Under the pieces are notes generated by a model, which made no database searches, had not been told where the DNA came from, and saw only the letters and a program-made list of their open reading frames with translations. This document shows, piece after piece, positions 33,052 to 41,387 of a DNA stretch of 55,643 nt. How positions within the stretch are numbered: position 1 is the stretch's first letter; every line of letters starts with the position of its first letter. Made by a program: the position numbers and the translations under genes. The DNA comes from an uncultured Marinococcus sp. (lineage in GTDB: Bacteria > Bacillota > Bacilli > Bacillales > Marinococcaceae). Where the stretch lies: assembly GCF_947493875.1 (NCBI RefSeq), contig NZ_CANLSU010000010.1:1-55643 (forward strand). The letters run 5' to 3'.

Positions 33052-34398
33052 TCATAGCATGTGAGCAATATCAGAAGCCGCCGTGGGATAAGCAAAAGTC
33101 ATTTGTTTTAATTCTTTTGTAGAGATGCCAAAACGGATAGCTGTTGCAAAATGGTTAATAAGTTCATCAGCCTCTTCGCTCATCAAATGAGCCCCAACAA
33201 TTCGATCGTCATCTTTATCGATAAGAACTTTAAAACTTGTATGAGATTCATTCGTGCGTTTATAAGTGAACCATCCCTCCACTTCTTGGTGCTTCACTTC
33301 AATATTTTTTTCTGATTTTTTTGCTTCCTTCTCCGTCATTCCTACGGAAGATAGCTTCGGCACTGTGAAAACCACAGATGGCATTGGTGGATAGTCTACT
33401 TTTTTCATGTTTCCTTTCAATATATTAGAAGCGACTATATGGGATTCCATGCTTGCTACGGGGGTAAGAGGTAAACCACTGGTTGAGGAAGCATCACCGG
33501 AGGCATAAACATGCGAATTGGTTACACTTTGGAGATAGTCGTTTACGACAATTCCATCTTTGTCTTTGTCAATTTTCCCTCTATCTAGATTTAAATCCAA
33601 GGCAGGTACTCGGCCTGCTCCATGCACAACTAACTCGGATTGAAAAGATATACTCTCTCCATTGCTTTGAGCTTGTACGTAAAATTTATTCTGACGTCTT
33701 TCGATACTTTCCACAGAGTGATCTAAATGAATTTGGATACCCAATTCTCTTGATTTTTGTAGTAGAGAATCAACTAAATCAGGATCAAAATTTTCTAAAG
33801 GTCTTTTACCACGATGAATGATGTGAACGTCTGCTCCTGCTCGTGCTGCAATATGAGCAAATTCAAAGGATATATACCCTCCGCCTACAAAAACGATGCT
33901 TTCAGGAAGGTTGTCCAGTTCTAAAAATTCATCACTATAGGTTAAATATTCTTCACCTCGAATCGATAAAGGGCTAGGCGTAGCACCAGTGGCAATCAAT
34001 ATATACTTCCCCTCAAGGACTTCTTCTCCTACCGTTAATTGATTTTCATAAATAAATGAAGCTTTTCCATGATACGTATCTATTCCTTTTTGGTTTAATG
34101 CCTGCTCTTTTTTATCGGGCACAGAAGCTGTAAAAGTTCTTTTAAACTGCATAAGCTCCGGCCAATGAATGGTCGTATCTCCATGAATTCCAAGTCCTTT
34201 CATCCGTTCGTGCCAATCATATAGTTCGACGGCCCCGTGCAATACCTTTTTAGGATCACACCCTCGTAAAGCACAAGTACCTCCATAAGGGCGGTCGTCT
34301 ACCATGGCTACATGCCATCCTGCTTGATTACACTTAGCTGCGGTGAGTGATCCTCCAGAACCTGAACCAATCACAATAAGATCGTATTTGTTGATCAT
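33052..34398 (-). CDS. FAD-dependent pyridine nucleotide-disulfide oxidoreductase, mer-associated
   Basis: 448 aa. The FAD-binding start is LIVIGSGSGGSLTAAKCNQA. The redox-active pair lies in GGTCALRGCDPKKVL (CxxxxC). The NAD(P) domain has FVGGGYISFEFAHIAARAG, and the second FAD motif is HVYASGDA. At the C-terminal interface it reads FAYPTAASDIAHML, where glutathione reductase-type enzymes have HPT...E, so the usual catalytic His is a Tyr. It lies downstream of merA with a 116-bp gap containing a perfect palindrome, and may reduce a low-molecular-weight disulfide or metal-thiol complex. Confidence 0.85.
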   Translation of the reverse strand: MINKYDLIVIGSGSGGSLTAAKCNQAGWHVAMVDDRPYGGTCALRGCDPKKVLHGAVELYDWHERMKGLGIHGDTTIHWPELMQFKRTFTASVPDKKEQALNQKGIDTYHGKASFIYENQLTVGEEVLEGKYILIATGATPSPLSIRGEEYLTYSDEFLELDNLPESIVFVGGGYISFEFAHIAARAGADVHIIHRGKRPLENFDPDLVDSLLQKSRELGIQIHLDHSVESIERRQNKFYVQAQSNGESISFQSELVVHGAGRVPALDLNLDRGKIDKDKDGIVVNDYLQSVTNSHVYASGDASSTSGLPLTPVASMESHIVASNILKGNMKKVDYPPMPSVVFTVPKLSSVGMTEKEAKKSEKNIEVKHQEVEGWFTYKRTNESHTSFKVLIDKDDDRIVGAHLMSEEADELINHFATAIRFGISTKELKQMTFAYPTAASDIAHML

Positions 34399-34474
34399 TT
34401 TTATTTCCCTCCTAATATCTTTTCATGTTACACGTGCTTACTTTTTGAACTGCCAAATTCAGTATTTTACCCAT

Positions 34475-34492
34475 GATCAACTATAGTTGATC
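34475..34492. promoter_or_regulatory. 18-bp perfect palindrome upstream of the flavin oxidoreductase gene
   Basis: GATCAACTATAGTTGATC, located between merA and the next gene on the minus strand. It has no T-tract, so it is more likely an operator than a terminator. The cognate regulator is unknown. Confidence 0.5.
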
Positions 34493-34514
34493 GGAAGTTA
34501 TAGGGTATAGATTT

Positions 34515-36158
34515 TTAACCAGCACAACAAGACAGTTTCGAGACATCTTTATCGAAAGTAAGGCTGGTTAATTTTAGTCCTTCCGCCATCGTAAGATAAG
34601 GAGCCATAGTCTCTTGGAGGTCATGAGCGGTTAATTTAAATTTCACAGCTAACGTAGCGGCATAAATGACATCTCCTGCATTTTCAGAAGCCACATGAGC
34701 ACCAATAATTTGGTTGGTTTTCGCGTCCATGATCAGCTTGAAAACACCATGAGTTTGGTGGTTTACTAACGCTCTTGGAACTGATCCTAATGGAAACACG
34801 GACGTTTTTACCTCATAGCCCGCTTGTTTGGCCTGGTGTTCTGTTCGTCCAATAGAAGCAATGGAGGGAGTCGTAAATGTCACTGCAGGGACATATTCTA
34901 GATTTTGCGTTTTTGCTGGTTGTTTGGCTACGTTTTGTCCAACGATGCCCCCTTGGTGAGCTGCCACATAAACGAATTGGGGACTAAGTGTTACATCGCC
35001 GGCTGCGTAGATATGAGAAATATTGGTTTCAAGAAAGTTATTGATTAAGACTTCGCCATCTTTCCCAAATTTTAAACCAATGTTCTCTCCTTGAAGTCGC
35101 TCCGTATTGGGCTTTCTCCCTGCAGCAATTAGAAGATGATCACTTTGAACGATTGTTGATTTTCCTTTCATTTCAATATGAACAAACTTTTGACCGTTTG
35201 TTTCTTCAACTTTGTGATAACGGACATCTTTCAATAAAGTGATGCCTTCTTCTTGTAATACATTTTCCATGGCTTCAGAAATTTCTGGATCATAGCCTTT
35301 CAAAAAGCTTGAACTGCGTTGCATCATCGTCACTTCAGCACCTAAATGGCGATACATTTGTCCTAATTCCAGCGCAATGTATCCAGATCCTATAATAAGT
35401 AGATGGTCAGGAACTTCACGCAACTCTAAAGCAGACGTACTTGTTAAAAAGGACGTTTCTTTTAATCCAGGAATATCGGGAATGAAGGGAGAAGCTCCTG
35501 TAGCAATTAAAAAGAATTCAGCCGTTAGATCTTTCCCTTCTACGGATATGGTGTGTGAATCACGGAAGTAAGCCTCTCCTTTGATGAGATCGAACCCGTA
35601 CTCTTCAATCAGGTCTTCGTACTTTTCTTGGCGCAATTGGTTAACCAATTGCTTTTTTTGTGTTTGTAGCTCATCCATATTTGGTTGTTGAGCCGAAGTC
35701 ATCAAACCCTGGAATGGCTGTTGTTCGGTTTGGAATTGAAGGTGTCCAGCTTGCAGAAGGGTTTTAGAAGGAACACATCCGATATTGACACAGGTGCCAC
35801 CAATATCTCCTTTTTCTACCATGGCTACTCGTAACCCATTTTCAGAGGCTTGAATGGCTGCAGAATAAGCTGCTCCTCCGGACCCAATTATTAAAAAATC
35901 ATAATCGTACCACCCCTCCGAAGCTTTTTTTTCACTATCAGATGAAATAGGAATCACCGTCCCCGGTTGGTATGGGGTTTTTTGTAGTTCTTTCTTTATA
36001 TTTTCTTCTTTGTACCCATGTGGTAATTGGAATTCCGTTTCCCCTTTTTGATAGTTCACATGAATATTTTCAGCGCCATTTTGATGAAGGGTGTCTCGTA
36101 CATGATTTTCACAGCTTACACATGTCATCCCTTTGATTTCCATTCGAATTGTTTTCAT
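34515..36158 (-). CDS. merA: Mercuric reductase with one N-terminal heavy-metal-associated domain
   Basis: 547 aa. Residues 1-70 form an HMA domain with GMTCVSCENHV. The flavoenzyme core begins FLIIGSGGAAYSAAIQASE and has the active-site pair in GGTCVNIGCVPSK. GYIALELGQMYRHLGAE marks the NADPH domain. The C-terminus ends KLSCCAG, the vicinal Cys pair that delivers Hg(II) to the active site. It reduces Hg(II) to Hg(0) with NADPH. Third gene of merR-merF-merA. Confidence 0.95.
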   Translation of the reverse strand: MKTIRMEIKGMTCVSCENHVRDTLHQNGAENIHVNYQKGETEFQLPHGYKEENIKKELQKTPYQPGTVIPISSDSEKKASEGWYDYDFLIIGSGGAAYSAAIQASENGLRVAMVEKGDIGGTCVNIGCVPSKTLLQAGHLQFQTEQQPFQGLMTSAQQPNMDELQTQKKQLVNQLRQEKYEDLIEEYGFDLIKGEAYFRDSHTISVEGKDLTAEFFLIATGASPFIPDIPGLKETSFLTSTSALELREVPDHLLIIGSGYIALELGQMYRHLGAEVTMMQRSSSFLKGYDPEISEAMENVLQEEGITLLKDVRYHKVEETNGQKFVHIEMKGKSTIVQSDHLLIAAGRKPNTERLQGENIGLKFGKDGEVLINNFLETNISHIYAAGDVTLSPQFVYVAAHQGGIVGQNVAKQPAKTQNLEYVPAVTFTTPSIASIGRTEHQAKQAGYEVKTSVFPLGSVPRALVNHQTHGVFKLIMDAKTNQIIGAHVASENAGDVIYAATLAVKFKLTAHDLQETMAPYLTMAEGLKLTSLTFDKDVSKLSCCAG

Positions 36159-36177
36159 ATTTATTCTCCCTTCATTT

Positions 36178-36405
36178 TTAAGAGCAGCAATCTTTATTGG
36201 ATAATGTGTTTTTTCTTTTTTTATTCAAGACGAATGCAAGGATCAAAAATACTATTAACAGGGGAATTAAAACGTAATCCAAGTAACCTACCCATACTCC
36301 TAGCCCAAGTATTCCTAATAAGATGACTAATAAAGGTGTGGCGCAGCAAAGAAGGGTGAGGAAAAATCCGGTCAAACTTCCTATCAACCATTTATTTTTT
36401 CTCAT
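36178..36405 (-). CDS. merF: MerF-like mercuric ion transporter
   Basis: 75 aa, two membrane helices. LTGFFLTLLCCATPLLVILL carries the vicinal Cys pair of helix I. GYLDYVLIPLLIVFLIL in helix II matches MerF, and the C-terminus ends NKDCCS, a second Cys pair facing the cytoplasm. It brings Hg(II) into the cell for MerA. Start overlaps the merR stop by 4 bases. Confidence 0.85.
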   Translation of the reverse strand: MRKNKWLIGSLTGFFLTLLCCATPLLVILLGILGLGVWVGYLDYVLIPLLIVFLILAFVLNKKRKNTLSNKDCCS

Positions 36406-36818
36406 ACAGGCCCTTCTTCCTTTTCCACATCTTCAATCACGTGTTCTATCATCGGGCAGGCGTACAAGTCTCTTTCGTTCGGACAACAGTCTTTTAATTC
36501 ATTTAAAACTTTTTGGATGTGTTGTAAGTCATTAATTTTCTTGTCTACGTCTTGCTGTTTTTCTGAAACGAATTGATACATATCTTTGCAACGATCAGAA
36601 TCTTTGTCTACTACGCCTAATAGTTTGTGTATTTCACTTAGTGAAAAACCAAGATATTGCATTTTTTTAATAAAATTAATACGCTTTACTGTGGCTGTTC
36701 CATATATCCGATAGCCTGAATGGTTTCGGTAGGGTTGAACTATTAATGATTGGCGTTCGTAGTAACGGATCGTTTCTTTGTTCACATTACAAATGTCGGC
36801 TAACTCGCTAATTTTCAT
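36402..36818 (-). CDS. merR: MerR mercury-responsive regulator
   Basis: 138 aa from the ATG at 36818 (MKISELADICNVNKETIRYY), preceded by GAGGTGAT; a longer frame would run through its own promoter. The helix-turn-helix is followed by NHSGYRIYGTATVKRINFI. The long dimerisation helix and the Hg-binding cysteines are present: C in DRCKDM, then the CC of LKDCCPNE and C in YACPMIE. Leads the operon, as in Bacillus-type mer. Activates the 20-bp-spacer promoter just upstream. Confidence 0.9.
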   Translation of the reverse strand: MKISELADICNVNKETIRYYERQSLIVQPYRNHSGYRIYGTATVKRINFIKKMQYLGFSLSEIHKLLGVVDKDSDRCKDMYQFVSEKQQDVDKKINDLQHIQKVLNELKDCCPNERDLYACPMIEHVIEDVEKEEGPV

Positions 36819-36843
36819 TTCCAAAGAAATCACCTCTAGGGAT

Positions 36844-36875
36844 AGTATAAACCGTGTACCATAGTCCGGGGTCAA
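36844..36875 (-). promoter_or_regulatory. mer operon promoter/operator with 20-bp spacer
   Basis: On the minus strand TTGACC and TATACT are separated by 20 bp, the over-long spacing typical of MerR-controlled promoters. The spacer contains a dyad with CCGGAC...GTACACGG in which MerR twists the DNA. Confidence 0.8.
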
Positions 36876-37056
36876 GAGGAGTTGATTTATTATGTCAATC
36901 GTAAGCTGAAGAGATAACATTTTTACTTTGTAGATTAAATATAGGATATTACTTAAGGCTTGTGATGCTCATGATGAAGAATAATTGAAGGTGAGCATGC
37001 AGTTCATGGATAGGTAGTGGAGAAAACTATTTAAAACGAAAAGAGGAAAGAATTCT

Positions 37057-37674
37057 ATGTTTTCGACCATCGTTACAGCAACAATTTTGTATGCAGCGAC
37101 AGCCATCGATCTTCTTGTGATATTGATGATCTTTTTCGGAAAAGCGAAAACAAAAAAGCAATATCGACAAATATATCTTGGGCAATATGTCGGCTCGTTG
37201 ACGCTCATTGCCATTAGTCTGATTTTAGCTTATGTGTTGAATTTTGTTCCGGAAGACTGGATGCTAGGATTTTTGGGGCTTATCCCCATGTACCTGGGTA
37301 TTAAAATAGCTTTGGTAGGCGATGATGATGAAGAAGCGGTCGAAGAACAATTGAGCCAGCGGGGGCTAGGAAAACTGACGACCACCGTTGCTCTGATTAC
37401 CATAGCCAGCTGTGGAGCGGATAATATCGGTCTCTTTGTGCCGTACTTTGTCTCGATTACGGTGGCTGAACTCCTGACGACTTTAACCACTTTTGTGGTA
37501 CTCATCTTCGTGCTGGTCTTAACGGCTCAAAAATTGACCGATATTCCAGGAGTAGGAGAAATAACGGAAAGGTTTGGTCGATGGATCATGGCATCTATTT
37601 ACTTCGGCTTGGGGGTTTATATCTTAGTTATTAACGGTACCATTAGCACGTTAGCGATGCTTGTATCAGCGTAA
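37057..37674 (+). CDS. cadD: CadD-family cadmium resistance transporter
   Basis: 205 aa, five to six membrane helices. TILYAATAIDLLVILMIFFG at the start and TIASCGADNIGLFVPYFVSI in helix IV are the two conserved CadD blocks, with Asp and Cys in the transport path. Size equals staphylococcal CadD. Works as a cadmium exporter in the membrane. AAGAGG precedes the ATG. No cadX-like regulator is adjacent. Confidence 0.88.
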   Translation: MFSTIVTATILYAATAIDLLVILMIFFGKAKTKKQYRQIYLGQYVGSLTLIAISLILAYVLNFVPEDWMLGFLGLIPMYLGIKIALVGDDDEEAVEEQLSQRGLGKLTTTVALITIASCGADNIGLFVPYFVSITVAELLTTLTTFVVLIFVLVLTAQKLTDIPGVGEITERFGRWIMASIYFGLGVYILVINGTISTLAMLVSA

Positions 37675-37880
37675 ATGACCGTGATTAAGTCTGAATAAAT
37701 CTTCCTTTGTTTCAATAAATACTGGTACGGGGTATGGGGATGATAAACAGGATTAAAAGGGGGAGTGTTGATGTAAAAACCTATGAAGAGGGGCTGAACC
37801 GGTCTGTGGGTAGTAGGAGCTGGTAGGTTTTCCTTTGTTCCCTGTAAAAATTTCACGAGGATAGAAGAAACATGGCTCAT

Positions 37881-37913
37881 CTTCACGTTTTCTTCAAATT
37901 GGTATGCGATCAT
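37881..37913 (+). promoter_or_regulatory. Response-regulator box and promoter of the SHOCT-kinase operon
   Basis: CTTCACG (37881-37887) and CTTCAAA (37892-37898) form a direct repeat with 11-bp period. A weak -10 (GATCAT, 37908-37913) begins exactly 9 bp after the second unit, the same geometry as at five other promoters of this region. It predicts autoregulation of the kinase gene. Confidence 0.6.
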
Positions 37914-38030
37914 TTCCTGTATGGAATAAAGACATATGTAGCCGAGTGGTCATGCTTGGGGTAACGTGTATGGCTTTATATCTATGTGTCTGCCTTGATG
38001 GAGAGATGTAATGAAACAAGGAGGATAACT

Positions 38031-38315
38031 ATGGGGAACGAAGATATATCAAGGATGAATGAAAACATGTCTATGATGAATGGAGATATGTCCATGATGT
38101 CGATGGGGATGTGGCTTTGGATGCTGCTGTTGATCGCGTTGGTGGTTGTTGCTATTTACACGCTTATCCACGTCGCGATTAATTCTAAAAAAAATAACAA
38201 GACCCAGGCTTCGTCGGATACCTCGTTGAACACGTTGCGGGAGCGGTTTGCCCAAGGGGAATTAACGGAAGAAGAATTTGAACAAAAACGGCGTGTACTT
38301 CAGAAAGACAAATAA
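38031..38315 (+). CDS. SHOCT-domain membrane protein with Met-rich N-terminus
   Basis: 94 aa from the ATG at 38031, preceded by AAGGAGG. The N-terminus is unusually Met-rich (MNENMSMMNGDMSMMSMGM), then one membrane helix, then a SHOCT domain (TLRERFAQGELTEEEFEQKRRVL) at the C-terminus. Met-rich periplasm-facing segments often bind Cu(I). The gene precedes the sensor kinase and may feed metal information to it. A GAGAGCCCTC hairpin separates the two. Confidence 0.75.
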   Translation: MGNEDISRMNENMSMMNGDMSMMSMGMWLWMLLLIALVVVAIYTLIHVAINSKKNNKTQASSDTSLNTLRERFAQGELTEEEFEQKRRVLQKDK

Positions 38316-38324
38316 ATGGCCGAA

Positions 38325-38357
38325 GAGAGCCCTCGTTCCTCATGGAAGAGGGCTCTC
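38325..38357 (+). terminator. Hairpin between the SHOCT gene and the kinase
   Basis: GAGAGCCCTC / GAGGGCTCTC with a 13-base loop and no strong T-tract. Probably an attenuator or RNA-stabilising structure within the operon. Confidence 0.5.
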
Positions 38358-38472
38358 GCTTGTGTGGCCCTTCTTTCGCAAGATAGTCTATTAATAGAGG
38401 AGATAAGCTTTTCTCCCAAAATCGGGGCGGATGAGGACCTATCAACGTTCGCGAAGGAGAAGGGGTGAAAAG

Positions 38473-39888
38473 GTGCGAAGGAGGCTGCGAACGTTTTGGA
38501 AACATATTGCCGTGAAACTAGCCGCTATTTTGTTTTCGTTATTGGTCGTGGTGTTAGTGCCCCTCGCTTTGGTTATTCATGAAGTGATTTCCGGTCTTTT
38601 CTTTGAGCGAGAAGTGGAGGACATGAGGCAAAGGGTTTCTCATTATGCGTCCATGTACGACGAAAACGGCACGATTGCCACTAGTGTACTGGAAACGTTG
38701 ACCGCCACCGATCAGGATGTATACGTGTTGGATGAGCATTTTCAATCCAACCGGCACGTGGGAGACAATACGACAGCCTTTGCCGGTGAGCTGTCTCCAG
38801 AAGCACGGGAGGAGATCCGAGCAGGGGGCACGGTGGAACGGACATATACCGATGACGCTACGGGAGAAAACTACCTGGTTGTCGGCAGGGCCCTGCAGGC
38901 GAATGAAGAAGTCACGGGAAGCTTGTATCTGTTATCGTCCCAATCAGCGATTGAAACGGACATCCAGGAGATTCAGCGATTAATGACGCTTGCGGTCGTC
39001 GGGAGTTTTCTGCTGGCGTTTGGTTGTATCATTGTGCTGGCCCGGCGCTTGACGCTACCTTTGGTGCGGATGGAACAAGCGACCCGTCAACTAGCCAAAG
39101 GCGAGCTAGAGGTTCGGGTCGAGCAGGCGTCCCAAGATGAAGTAGGATCCCTGGGTGCAGCGATTAATGATCTGGCCCGAGACTTGAAACAATACCGGGA
39201 CGCCCGGCGAGCGTTTTTGGCAGATGTTTCGCATGAATTGCGAACACCGGTGACGTACATGAAAGGCTATTCCCATATCCTGCAAGAGAAGCTGTACGAT
39301 CATGCGGAAGATCAAGAGGCGTACTTGGCGATTCTGTCAAGTGAAGCTGAACGATTAAATCGACTAGTGGAAGAACTGTTCGACCTGGCGCAAATGGATG
39401 ATGGGCATATGAACGTAAGTAAACAACGGGTAGCTGTTGCTCCGTTGATCCAACGCATCGTTGATGGATTTGCCTTGCCTGTCCGTCAGCAGGGGCTGGA
39501 GCTGAACATAGACATTGAGGAAGAGCTGATGGTGTATGGAGATGAACTGCGACTGGAACAAGTACTCACGAACCTGATGACGAATGCCCTGCGTTATACG
39601 GAAACCGGAAGCATCTCGATTCAAGCTTTCTCCAATTCCAATCGCCAGCCGGTGATCACGGTGACAGATACAGGCATCGGCATCCCCGAGGAGGAACGGC
39701 CGTTTCTTTTCGATCGCTTTTACCGGGTGGATAAGTCTCGGTCCCGGGAAGGTGGAGGAACGGGGTTGGGGTTAGCCATCGTGCAGCAATTGATGCACGC
39801 GCATGACGGAGATATTCATGTTTCTAGTACGCCGGGAGAAGGCACGTGTTTCATGCTTATCTTCCCTTCGCTCGGAAAAGATGTTTAA
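38473..39888 (+). CDS. Sensor histidine kinase, HAMP-containing
   Basis: 471 aa from the GTG at 38473, with AAGGGG 8 bases upstream; an ATG at 38431 has no site. It has a membrane helix near residues 12-36, an extracytoplasmic sensing domain of about 120 residues, and a second membrane helix. The HAMP domain (LTLPLVRMEQATRQLAKGEL) follows. The HisKA box is FLADVSHELRTPVTYMKGYS, and the ATPase domain has NLMTNALRY, DTGIGIP and GGTGLGL. Phosphorylates the regulator encoded at 40417. The genes are separated only by the Csp-like gene, suggesting copper or silver as the signal. Confidence 0.9.
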   Translation: MRRRLRTFWKHIAVKLAAILFSLLVVVLVPLALVIHEVISGLFFEREVEDMRQRVSHYASMYDENGTIATSVLETLTATDQDVYVLDEHFQSNRHVGDNTTAFAGELSPEAREEIRAGGTVERTYTDDATGENYLVVGRALQANEEVTGSLYLLSSQSAIETDIQEIQRLMTLAVVGSFLLAFGCIIVLARRLTLPLVRMEQATRQLAKGELEVRVEQASQDEVGSLGAAINDLARDLKQYRDARRAFLADVSHELRTPVTYMKGYSHILQEKLYDHAEDQEAYLAILSSEAERLNRLVEELFDLAQMDDGHMNVSKQRVAVAPLIQRIVDGFALPVRQQGLELNIDIEEELMVYGDELRLEQVLTNLMTNALRYTETGSISIQAFSNSNRQPVITVTDTGIGIPEEERPFLFDRFYRVDKSRSREGGGTGLGLAIVQQLMHAHDGDIHVSSTPGEGTCFMLIFPSLGKDV

Positions 39889-39911
39889 TAGAAAGAAAGT
39901 TTTTGATGGTT

Positions 39912-39944
39912 CTTCACACTTTCTTCACAATCAAAGGGGACAAT
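39912..39944 (+). promoter_or_regulatory. Response-regulator box and promoter of csp
   Basis: CTTCACA (39912-39918) and CTTCACA (39923-39929), an exact 11-bp-period repeat. The -10 element GACAAT (39939-39944) begins 9 bp further. There is no -35 match, so an activator is needed. This is the best copy of the motif. Confidence 0.7.
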
Positions 39945-39993
39945 CACAACAGGTGGCGGGGGAGGGAATACGAAACAAGAAAGGATGGTTTCA

Positions 39994-40317
39994 ATGACAT
40001 ACGAAGAATGTGCGCAAGAATGCCTTCGTTGCATGGAGCAATGCAATCGCTGTTTTGATGACTGCCTGAACGAAGATGACGTGAAGATGATGGCTGAATG
40101 TATTCGCCTCGACCGCGAGTGTGCGGATATGTGTGCTTTCGCAGCGAAAGCCATGCAGAGCAACAGTCCCTTTGCAAAAGAGATTTGTGCGCTGTGCGCA
40201 AAAATTTGCCGCGCCTGCGGGGATGAATGTGCCAAGCACGAGCATCATCAGCACTGTAAAGACTGCGCCGATGCCTGCTATCGTTGTGCGGAAGCATGCG
40301 AACAAATGGCCACGTAA
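39994..40317 (+). CDS. csp: Four-helix-bundle copper storage protein (Csp / DUF326-like)
   Basis: 107 aa from the ATG at 39994, with AAAGGA upstream. It contains about seventeen Cys placed on one face of four helices: ECAQECLRCMEQCNRCFDDC, ECADMC, ICALCAKICRACGDEC and CADACYRCAEACEQ. The His-rich turn KHEHHQHCKDC resembles a metal entrance. Csp tetramers hold many Cu(I) ions within the bundle. No signal peptide, so it is cytosolic. It sits between the kinase and regulator genes and has its own regulator box. Confidence 0.88.
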   Translation: MTYEECAQECLRCMEQCNRCFDDCLNEDDVKMMAECIRLDRECADMCAFAAKAMQSNSPFAKEICALCAKICRACGDECAKHEHHQHCKDCADACYRCAEACEQMAT

Positions 40318-40331
40318 CAGGAGGGCCCGGG

Positions 40332-40362
40332 GAGCCGCTGGACTACGTCCGGCGGCTTTCTT
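40332..40362 (+). terminator. Terminator after csp
   Basis: AGCCGCTGGAC / GTCCGGCGGCT hairpin followed by TTCTTCTT. Partial termination would set regulator levels below those of Csp. Confidence 0.7.
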
Positions 40363-40416
40363 CTTGTATCATGAACATACATAGGATACTACTGCTGAGG
40401 AAAGGAAGGGACAAAG

Positions 40417-41130
40417 GTGAAAAACGAAGCGTATCATATTCTGGTGGTCGACGATGAATTTCCCATGAGGCAGATGCTGCGTATCTACTTGCAGCACGCT
40501 GGTTACAGGGTTACCGAAGCATCCGGAGGAACAGAAGCATTGGCTCTCTGGCAAAAGCAGTCGTATGATCTGTTGATCCTGGATCTGATGATGCCGGAAA
40601 CGGATGGCTGGACGGTTTGTGAAACGGTTCGAACCTCCAGTGCGGTGCCGATCTTGATGCTGACCGCCCGAGTCGGCCTCGAAGACCGGGTAGAAGGGCT
40701 GCAGTTGGGAGCGGACGATTACCTGGCGAAACCATTTGAAGCCAAAGAACTGACGGCCCGGGTCCATGCGCTTCTGCGCCGGTCCTATTATAATCTTTCC
40801 TCATCCCCAGGACCGTCTTCGGAGATTCAACGAGGAGAGCTGCGGGTGAATCCAGAGGAGCGATCGGTGTATGTTTCGGAAGAAAAAGTCCTTTGCACCC
40901 CGAAGGAATTTGACCTACTTCATACGCTGATCGTGAAGCCTGGAAGAGTGTTTAGCCGGGAACTGTTGCTTCAACAGATTTGGGGCATGGATTACATGGG
41001 GGACGTGCGTACGGTGGATACGCACATGAAAAATCTTCGATTGAAATTGAGCCCCTTTTATCAAGAACAAAACCCCATTCACACCGTCTGGGGCGTAGGG
41101 TATAAGTTTGAAGCGTCGGGACGGGCCTAG
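40417..41130 (+). CDS. OmpR/PhoB-family response regulator
   Basis: 237 aa. Receiver domain: HILVVDDEFPMRQMLRIYLQ, phosphoacceptor Asp in LLILDLMMPETDGW, and LTARVG and LAKPFEAKEL as the Thr and Lys switch residues. Winged-helix output domain: RVFSRELLLQQIWGMDYMGD and RTVDTHMKNLRLKL. Proteins of this family bind direct repeats of 11-bp period, matching the six boxes on this plasmid. GGAAAGG precedes the GTG start. Pairs with the kinase at 38473. Confidence 0.92.
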   Translation: MKNEAYHILVVDDEFPMRQMLRIYLQHAGYRVTEASGGTEALALWQKQSYDLLILDLMMPETDGWTVCETVRTSSAVPILMLTARVGLEDRVEGLQLGADDYLAKPFEAKELTARVHALLRRSYYNLSSSPGPSSEIQRGELRVNPEERSVYVSEEKVLCTPKEFDLLHTLIVKPGRVFSRELLLQQIWGMDYMGDVRTVDTHMKNLRLKLSPFYQEQNPIHTVWGVGYKFEASGRA

Positions 41131-41165
41131 GTCTGGATAAGATGGATCGAAGGGAGGAACATGGA

Positions 41166-41360
41166 ATGAAGCGGATGGAATGGGTAATTGTCGTCGCGTT
41201 TATCGTTATCGGCCTCGGTTGCCTGACGATGTCTGCCATCTGGGCGGCCCCTTTTATGACGGTGCATACGTTTATTCATCAGTTGGCGTTGGTGTGCTTC
41301 TGGGTTTTCCTTCCTTTGGGCGCCTTGCTTCTTCTTTTTTATATTGTCATGAGAAGGTGA
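41166..41360 (+). CDS. Small two-helix membrane protein downstream of the response regulator
   Basis: 64 aa from the ATG at 41166, preceded by GGGAGGAAC. Two hydrophobic helices: WVIVVAFIVIGLGCLTMSAI and ALVCFWVFLPLGALLLLFYIV, joined by a His-containing loop (TVHTFIHQ). It starts 36 bases after the regulator stop, so it is probably cotranscribed. Family not recognised. Confidence 0.6.
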   Translation: MKRMEWVIVVAFIVIGLGCLTMSAIWAAPFMTVHTFIHQLALVCFWVFLPLGALLLLFYIVMRR

Positions 41361-41387
41361 GGGGGACGCCATGAGATACTGAAAACG

